From Anaerolineaceae bacterium (lineage in GTDB: Bacteria > Chloroflexota > Anaerolineae > Anaerolineales > Anaerolineaceae): a stretch of 6,517 nucleotides of DNA. Numbering within the stretch: position 1 is the first letter of the stretch; every line of letters begins with the position of its first letter. The position numbers and the translations under genes were made by a program. Positions 1 through 3,831 of this stretch are shown here, one piece after another. The notes below the pieces were generated by a model. That model was not told the origin of the DNA, ran no database searches, and saw nothing but the letters and a program-made list of their open reading frames with translations. The DNA is taken from the NCBI GenBank assembly GCA_003542325.1, contig DPKV01000194.1, positions 1 through 6,517 of the forward strand. The letters run 5' to 3'.

Positions 1-1
1 G

Positions 2-211
2 CCGCTGGACGACCGGTATTTCTTTTGCGTAATGAAGTTGTATGCGGCTTTTTATGGCATGCCCGACCCGCGCGGCCGGGGCTACAAGCTGCACAAACTG
101 GAAGCGGCCGGCGCAATGAGCGGCATTCCCCTGCCGAACTCGCACCGTGCGGTGGATGACGCCCTGCTGACGGCCGTTCTGTTCAAATACATCGCTGACT
201 ACCAGGGATAG
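2..211 (+). CDS. DEDDh-family 3'-5' exonuclease (DnaQ/epsilon-like), C-terminal part
   Basis: This is an open frame from the left edge to a TAG stop, giving the last 69 residues of a larger protein whose start lies outside the window. The key signal is the segment SHRAVDDALLTAVLF. It contains His48-x4-Asp53 (numbered within the visible part), the ExoIII-epsilon motif that supplies the last catalytic His and Asp of DEDDh exonucleases such as the DNA polymerase III epsilon subunit, RNase T and related proofreaders. The preceding stretch with YKLHKLEAAGAMSGIPLP matches the helix and loop that usually lead into this motif. Members hydrolyse DNA or RNA from the 3' end using two metal ions held by the D-E-D-D residues; the first acidic motifs are not visible here. 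The exact role (polymerase proofreading, repair or RNA processing) cannot be decided from this fragment. The next gene lies about 105 nt downstream on the same strand. Confidence 0.72.
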   Translation, partial: PLDDRYFFCVMKLYAAFYGMPDPRGRGYKLHKLEAAGAMSGIPLPNSHRAVDDALLTAVLFKYIADYQG

Positions 212-237
212 AAACATAAAAAGAGCACCCCTTTTAT

Positions 238-252
238 CTCTTCCATGAAGAG
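238..252. other. short perfect hairpin in the gap after the exonuclease gene
   Basis: The 105 nt between the exonuclease stop and the next start contain CTCTTC-CAT-GAAGAG, a perfect 6-bp inverted repeat with a 3-nt loop. No T-run follows it on either strand, so it is at best a weak transcription end or RNA-stabilising hairpin. I see no convincing -35/-10 pair in this gap, so the small downstream gene may be read through from the left or may use a weak promoter. Confidence 0.25.
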
Positions 253-305
253 CCTATTAGTTACTTCTGGAAGATGCGTGTAAAAAAAACAAGAAGACTT
301 GGATA

Positions 306-310
306 AGGAA
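306..310 (+). promoter_or_regulatory. ribosome binding site that sets the start of the small membrane protein
   Basis: AAGGA, followed after 6 nt by ATG at 317. The frame also has a TTG six codons earlier (299), but only a weak AAGAAG precedes it, so the ATG is preferred. Confidence 0.6.
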
Positions 311-316
311 AAAGCT

Positions 317-538
317 ATGGCGTCAGAAGAAAAAGACAGAACGACTCAAAAGATAAAGGCTTTGGGAATTGCCTATCGGGTCATGCTGATATTGGGGCTG
401 ATTCTGTTTGTGGCGACCGCCATCCTGGCCATCCTTACCGTCAGGATCACCGTCTGGTATCTGACCCTCCCTGTGGCGATTTTCATCTCCGGGATCATTC
501 TGGCCAGGCTGGAATATAATTTATTTCGCCGTTCCTGA
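317..538 (+). CDS. small two-helix membrane protein of unknown function
   Basis: A 73-residue protein starting at an ATG with AAGGA 6 nt upstream. A charged, lysine- and glutamate-rich head (about residues 1-21) is followed by two hydrophobic stretches, roughly residues 22-42 and 44-63, separated only by an Arg-Ile-Thr turn. A short basic tail ends in RRS. This is the pattern of a helical hairpin in the inner membrane with both ends in the cytoplasm (positive ends, very short outer loop). I do not recognise the family, there is no catalytic or metal-binding motif, and there is no Cys or His. It is convergent with the NRAMP-like gene, with 27 nt between the stop codons and no obvious terminator between them. 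Coding status rests on a good ribosome binding site, coherent membrane topology and a fit between neighbours. A function in metal transport is not implied by the sequence. Confidence 0.6.
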   Translation: MASEEKDRTTQKIKALGIAYRVMLILGLILFVATAILAILTVRITVWYLTLPVAIFISGIILARLEYNLFRRS

Positions 539-565
539 TATTCGATTAAGTTTATTCCTTTTGGT

Positions 566-1819
566 TCATGTGCCTATTCCCAGAAACGAGGTAATAATGA
601 GGGCGATGGTGACCAGGCTGATAAAGATGGTCAGACCAATCCCCAGAATATTCTGAACCTTCGTGTTTTTCCATTTCCCCATGAGTTGACCGTTGTTTGC
701 AAGTTTGAGCACAAGGATAAGCAGGATGGGTAGAAGGACTGCATTGACCGTCTGAGAGATCCACATGATGGAGAATAAAGGCATCCCCGGAATCAGGACA
801 ATAACGACGCTCAATGCGATGATTGCTGAATAGATAATATAAAAGACCGGAGCCTCTTTGAAATTCCGGTTGAGTCCCCTTTCAAAACCGAATGCTTCGC
901 AGACGGCATATGTGGTGGAAAGAGGAAGGACGGCAAGTGCTAAAAGGGATGCGCCCAGCAAACCCGCTGAAAACAGGATCTTCGCCCAAGGCCCAGCCAG
1001 GGGTTCCAAAACCAATGCGGCTTGTTCTGCGCTGTCCACAGAAATACCGTGAATAAACAGGGTGGCTGCTGTCGAGATAATAATGAAAGCGGAAATGATG
1101 TTGCCCCAGACGGCGCCAAAAGTAACGTCTACCTTGGTATATTTATAATCCTTCACATCAAGCCCTTTGTCAGCAACCGAGGCTTGGAGGTAAAAAATTC
1201 CCCAGGGGGTAATGGTTGTGCCAATAGTGGCCAGAACGGCAACGATGAATTGCGGTTCAAAATCAAAGGAAGGCAATACAATCGCCTTGGCCACTTCACC
1301 CCAGGGCGGATTGATCAGGATGACAGTAACGATGTAACTGATTGCTGAGAGCGAAAGAACCAGCAGGACCTTTTCGATATATCGGTATGAACCTCTGAGC
1401 ACTGCCAGGCTGACGATGACCGCAGCCAGAGGCGCGATAAAATACCTGCTGATGCCGAATAATTCTGCCGAGGCTGCAATCCCGGCAATCTGGGCGACAG
1501 TGGTTCCTAAATTTGCAATGAGGAGGGCCAGCATGGCAAAAGCAGTGACTTTTACGCCAAATCGTTCCCGTATGAGGTCAGCAGTCCCTTTTCCGGTGAC
1601 AACACCCATGCGGGCAGCCATTTCCTGTATGACCACCTCTCCAATTGTGACGATCAGGATAATTGATAAGAATTGATACCCATATGTTGAACCCGCCATG
1701 GAGTATGTGGCAATCCCTGGTGCATCATTATCAGCACTGGCCGTTATCAATCCTGGCCCAAGAATCGCCAGATAGATGCCGATACGTTTGAGCCATCCGG
1801 GAATTTTGATTTTTTTCAT
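566..1819 (-). CDS. NRAMP-fold divalent metal transporter, probably of the Mg2+-type (NRMT-like) branch
   Basis: A 417-residue, very hydrophobic protein of the SLC11/NRAMP fold, with about 11 membrane helices and usual family length. Helix 1 carries GPGLITASADNDAPGIATYS and helix 6 carries TTITPWGIFYLQ; both are unwound metal-binding helices in this family. In Mn/Fe NRAMPs the corresponding motifs are DPGN and MPH. Here Asp32 of the first motif is kept, but the metal-binding Asn aligns with Gly35. In helix 6 the conserved Met aligns with Thr204 and the His with Trp206. Loss of the soft Met ligand is a known trait of NRAMP-related Mg2+ transporters (NRMTs, as in Eggerthella lenta), so Mg2+ uptake is more likely than Mn2+ uptake; this is inference from motifs. 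The start ATG has AAAGGA 11 nt upstream. It lies 24 nt after the stop of the MgtE-like gene and is very likely co-transcribed with it. The family alternative is Mn2+ or another divalent cation. Confidence 0.9.
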   Translation of the reverse strand: MKKIKIPGWLKRIGIYLAILGPGLITASADNDAPGIATYSMAGSTYGYQFLSIILIVTIGEVVIQEMAARMGVVTGKGTADLIRERFGVKVTAFAMLALLIANLGTTVAQIAGIAASAELFGISRYFIAPLAAVIVSLAVLRGSYRYIEKVLLVLSLSAISYIVTVILINPPWGEVAKAIVLPSFDFEPQFIVAVLATIGTTITPWGIFYLQASVADKGLDVKDYKYTKVDVTFGAVWGNIISAFIIISTAATLFIHGISVDSAEQAALVLEPLAGPWAKILFSAGLLGASLLALAVLPLSTTYAVCEAFGFERGLNRNFKEAPVFYIIYSAIIALSVVIVLIPGMPLFSIMWISQTVNAVLLPILLILVLKLANNGQLMGKWKNTKVQNILGIGLTIFISLVTIALIITSFLGIGT

Positions 1820-1843
1820 TGATAAATTATTCCTTTGTGCATG

Positions 1844-3103
1844 TTAGAACAAACGGGGAAGGCGTTTCTTCCACGCGGTGGGTAATAATGTATCAATAGC
1901 ATCATCAACAGTGACAATGCCCAACATTTTCTTGGAATCGGGGTCTATGACAGGGATGGAAAGAAGATCATATTTTGCAATAAGGTAGGCCACCTCTTTT
2001 TGAGGTGTCAATGGTTCAACGAAGATCTCATCTGATTCTTCCCATTTATCCAAATTTTCTTCAGGGTGGGACATGACCAAATCGCGCAGCGTCACAATCC
2101 CTTTGAGGCGGTGCGCTTCATCCAGAATATGGACGTAATACATCACCTCATCTTCTTGAGCGTCTTCGGAATGGCGCAGGTAGTCTATTGCTTCACGGGT
2201 GGATAAATGGTCGGGAATAAAGGCGAATTCAGTCGTCATGATGCCACCGGCTGTGTCTTCCGGATAGTTCAACAAGGTAAGGACGTCATGGGCCTCATCC
2301 TGTTCCATTAAATCAAGCAATGCCTCGCTTGTGCGGTTCGGTAAATCGGCGAGGACGTCTGCCGCCTCGTCAGGGTCCATTTCCTCAAGGATGTCCGCAG
2401 CCCGTTCGGGATTCATATTCGATAAGATGGAGGCCTGCAATTCCGGGGAACTTTCTTCCAAAGTGTCTGCAAGGGCCACATTATCAAAGCCTTGCAGCAA
2501 GGCTGTTGTGGTGTGGCGGTCCAAAGTATCCACAATCGCCGCAATATCAGCAGGAGGCATTTTGACCAGTTTATTCTGTGAAACACTCAACCGGAGAGGG
2601 TCATCATGTTCGATTGAGGCGACAAATTCCCAGGGGATGACAACCGTCTCGGGCTGTTTGTTGATCATATTACCCAGAGCACGCCCGACCTTCTCCAACC
2701 CCAGCCGTCGAAGGAGTCCTGTTCCGGTTACGTCTACACCGGTTAAGACAAATTGGTCACCGGTACGTGCCAACTGCAGGTCATTCACCCGGACCAGCCG
2801 TTTGCCTTCTGTATCCACAATTTGTTGATCGAGGACACGGTCCAACAGCAGCAGCTCATGCCCGGTGGGGTTAAAAGGCCTGATTCGATCAGCACCCACC
2901 CGCAAGGTGATGCTTGGCCAAAGGCTGGCGATCTGGTCTGATGGGATATAACTGATTCCAGCTGGATTTTTTTTGAGAAGCAATGCCACCACTGGCGGCA
3001 ATTTCTTCTCTGTGGCATCGATCAGGATATCATCCAGTTTCCCCACAATGCTGCCGAAGCCATCCCAAACTTTTTGATTGATTAGTTGGCTAAAATAGAT
3101 CAT
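1844..3103 (-). CDS. soluble MgtE-like sensor protein: PRC-barrel-like repeats, MgtE_N and two CBS domains, no channel domain
   Basis: A 419-residue protein. Residues about 184-288 are a clear MgtE N-terminal superhelical domain, with repeats such as MNPERAADILEEMDPDEAAD and ending in YPEDTAGGIMTTEF, the usual junction to the CBS pair. CBS1 spans about 289-345 (GIVTLRDLV) and CBS2 about 355-410 (LSIPVIDPDS, then GIVTVDDAID). In MgtE these parts bind Mg2+ between acidic surfaces and close the channel when cytosolic Mg2+ is high. Here the protein stops at LPRLF just after CBS2, where MgtE would continue into the plug helix and five membrane helices, and no hydrophobic helix is present. Residues about 1-80 and 84-165 look like two PRC-barrel segments (GKLDDILID and KRLVRVNDLQLA). 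The start at 3103 is set by AGAGGTG close upstream; an in-frame upstream ATG at 3175 lacks such a site. It is probably a cytosolic regulator for the NRAMP-like transporter encoded next in the operon. Database annotation as a magnesium transporter would be misleading, since no channel is encoded. Confidence 0.9.
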   Translation of the reverse strand: MIYFSQLINQKVWDGFGSIVGKLDDILIDATEKKLPPVVALLLKKNPAGISYIPSDQIASLWPSITLRVGADRIRPFNPTGHELLLLDRVLDQQIVDTEGKRLVRVNDLQLARTGDQFVLTGVDVTGTGLLRRLGLEKVGRALGNMINKQPETVVIPWEFVASIEHDDPLRLSVSQNKLVKMPPADIAAIVDTLDRHTTTALLQGFDNVALADTLEESSPELQASILSNMNPERAADILEEMDPDEAADVLADLPNRTSEALLDLMEQDEAHDVLTLLNYPEDTAGGIMTTEFAFIPDHLSTREAIDYLRHSEDAQEDEVMYYVHILDEAHRLKGIVTLRDLVMSHPEENLDKWEESDEIFVEPLTPQKEVAYLIAKYDLLSIPVIDPDSKKMLGIVTVDDAIDTLLPTAWKKRLPRLF

Positions 3104-3107
3104 TATG

Positions 3108-3114
3108 CACCTCT
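3108..3114 (-). promoter_or_regulatory. ribosome binding site that sets the MgtE-like start
   Basis: On the minus strand AGAGGTG lies 4 nt before the ATG at 3103. Its strength, compared with no such site before the in-frame ATG at 3175, sets the start of the MgtE-like protein. Confidence 0.75.
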
Positions 3115-3130
3115 TTTTGCGGTTTCTGTA

Positions 3131-3171
3131 GATTAAGACAAAACAGGAGACCGATGCAATCCCGTCTCCTG
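3131..3171 (-). terminator. terminator-like hairpin inside the operon leader (attenuator candidate)
   Basis: On the minus strand CAGGAGAC (3171-3164) and GTCTCCTG (3151-3144) form a perfect 8-bp stem with a 12-nt loop, followed directly by TTTTGTCTT (3143-3135). This is the form of an intrinsic terminator for leftward transcription. It lies about 40 nt upstream of the MgtE-like start and about 170 nt downstream of the predicted transcription start, so it would stop transcription before the genes, as in attenuation. On the plus strand no T-run follows. The stem is short and the T-run is interrupted, so its efficiency is uncertain. Confidence 0.5.
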
Positions 3172-3202
3172 CCATATTAAAAAGAGGGCGGTCAGACTTC
3201 TT

Positions 3203-3298
3203 CTATGGATGCATTAGACTTCCTAGTTTTGTCCCCGGATATTGGTCATCACAAGGACTGTCACTATCTATTGAACTTGATTCGGTTGTTTCTTTCAT
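3203..3298 (-). CDS. possible acidic leader peptide, 31 residues
   Basis: An ATG-started ORF of 31 codons within the operon leader, ending in TAG 31 nt before the terminator-like hairpin. The predicted peptide is acidic, with two Lys, one His and six Asp/Glu. Its middle, SSSIDSDSPCDDQYPG (residues 7-22), mixes Asp runs with prolines. Acidic, proline-containing nascent chains are known to destabilise ribosomes at low Mg2+, the mechanism reported for the enterobacterial mgtA leader peptide MgtL. The ribosome site is poor: AGGGA sits only 2 nt before the ATG. The ORF is short enough to occur by chance, so translation is unproven. Confidence 0.25.
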   Translation of the reverse strand: MKETTESSSIDSDSPCDDQYPGTKLGSLMHP

Positions 3299-3345
3299 CT
3301 TCCCTATTTTAAGTAGATTGTCATTGAAGCAGATATTATTTGATA

Positions 3346-3374
3346 ATTATAACGGATAAAGCAGGTCATGGCAA
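3346..3374 (-). promoter_or_regulatory. sigma70-type promoter of the MgtE-like/NRAMP operon
   Basis: On the minus strand TTGCCA (3374-3369) and TATAAT (3351-3346) are separated by 17 nt, a near-consensus promoter with ideal spacing. The predicted transcription start is near 3339. Its -35 box lies about 50 nt from the -35 box of the divergent arsR promoter. Confidence 0.65.
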
Positions 3375-3422
3375 TTAATTTTGGAGGGATTTTTTCGCGA
3401 ACAATAAATGAATCCTGGATCC

Positions 3423-3450
3423 TTGACAGGGGGAAGTTGTTTGTTATAAT
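3423..3450 (+). promoter_or_regulatory. strong sigma70-type promoter of the arsR-ATPase operon
   Basis: Consensus TTGACA (3423-3428) and consensus TATAAT (3445-3450) are separated by 16 nt. The predicted start near 3457 falls inside the operator for an ArsR-type repressor. A perfect promoter held off by a repressor is the usual design of metal-induced efflux operons. Confidence 0.85.
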
Positions 3451-3453
3451 ATA

Positions 3454-3475
3454 TATATGAATATATGCTCATATA
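3454..3475. promoter_or_regulatory. ArsR/SmtB-family operator
   Basis: TATATGA (3454-3460) and TCATATA (3469-3475) form a perfect 7-bp inverted repeat with an 8-nt centre. The ATGA-N8-TCAT core has the same spacing as operators of SmtB, CzrA and ZiaR. It begins 3 nt after the -10 box and covers the predicted transcription start, so bound repressor would block initiation. Binding by the ArsR protein encoded just downstream (autoregulation) is inferred from site type and position. Confidence 0.8.
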
Positions 3476-3491
3476 ATCAGGAGACGCCGGG

Positions 3492-3818
3492 ATGATGAAC
3501 GAACTAGTCATGGAGAAGATCGATCCGGAACTGCTGGCCGATGAGGTCATCATGACCATGGCGGACAGCTTCAAAGCGCTGGGCGACCCCACCCGCCTAC
3601 GGATCATGGCGCTCCTGTTTAACGGCGAGCGCACCGTAGGCGACCTGGCGGACCATCTGTCTGTATCCCAGAGCGCGGTTTCCCACCAGTTGCGGCTTTT
3701 GCGCAATCTGGATATTGTCCGGCACCGGAAAGACGGCCGTGAAGTCTACTATGCGCTGGCGGACGATCATATCCGGGACATCTATACCCGCACGCTTGAG
3801 CATATCCTGATTGACTGA
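3492..3818 (+). CDS. ArsR/SmtB-family metal-sensing repressor
   Basis: A 108-residue winged-helix repressor of normal family length. The core is FKALGDPTRLRIMALL (residues 27-42), then a helix-turn-helix with LSVSQSAVSHQLRLLRNLDI (residues 56-75) and the wing KDGREVYYAL (residues 80-89). The C-terminal helix carries Asp91-x-His93-x10-His104, the alpha5 metal site of Zn2+ sensors such as CzrA, SmtB and ZiaR. The usual fourth ligand, at position 107, is Ile, with Asp108 the last residue. The protein has no Cys at all, so the CadC/ArsR-type thiolate sites for Cd2+, Pb2+ or arsenite are absent. Metal binding should release DNA and allow expression. The start has AGGAGA 7 nt upstream. The next ORF, a P1B-ATPase, starts 13 nt later, so the two form an operon, with the operator just upstream indicating autoregulation. 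Zn2+ (or Co2+) is the likely inducer. Confidence 0.92.
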   Translation: MMNELVMEKIDPELLADEVIMTMADSFKALGDPTRLRIMALLFNGERTVGDLADHLSVSQSAVSHQLRLLRNLDIVRHRKDGREVYYALADDHIRDIYTRTLEHILID

Positions 3819-3831
3819 TTAGAGGTGATTA

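Larger units (their letters stand above)
3104..3339 (-). promoter_or_regulatory. long 5' leader of the MgtE-like/NRAMP operon
   Basis: From the predicted transcription start near 3339 to the start codon at 3103 the RNA would be about 236 nt, much longer than needed for a ribosome site. It contains a possible 31-codon ORF (3298-3203), a terminator-like hairpin (3171-3144 plus T-run) and a strong ribosome site. A segment GGGGAC (3236-3231) can pair with upstream GTCCT (3258-3254) or, alternatively, with GTCTCC in the 3' arm of the hairpin (3151-3146), which would disrupt it. I could not match it to the M-box, yybP-ykoY (Mn2+) or NiCo riboswitch consensus. Two copies of AGACTTC (3194-3200 and 3216-3222 as read on the + strand, 22-nt period) also lie here. 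Regulation by attenuation is inferred. Confidence 0.5.

Noticed and set aside
299..316. TTG start six codons upstream of the small membrane protein
   Set aside because: It has only a weak purine run upstream, while the ATG at 317 has AAGGA at good spacing.
2331..2828. 165-codon plus-strand ORF opposite the MgtE-like gene
   Set aside because: It has a Ser/Arg-rich low-information composition and is antisense to a clearly coding gene.
3104..3175. N-terminal extension of the MgtE-like protein by 24 residues from an ATG at 3175
   Set aside because: No ribosome site precedes it, the extra codons run through the terminator-like hairpin, and the ATG at 3103 has a strong AGAGGTG.
3205..3312. 35-residue plus-strand ORF in the intergenic region, antisense to the leader ORF
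   Set aside because: No ribosome site or promoter on the plus strand, and no family resemblance.
3104..3339. M-box (Mg2+) or yybP-ykoY (Mn2+) riboswitch
   Set aside because: I could not find the conserved segments of either class by eye; a covariance-model scan would settle it.
3451..3475. AT-rich run as a simple TA repeat
   Set aside because: It contains a perfect inverted repeat with the ArsR operator spacing exactly at the promoter, so a regulatory role is the better explanation.
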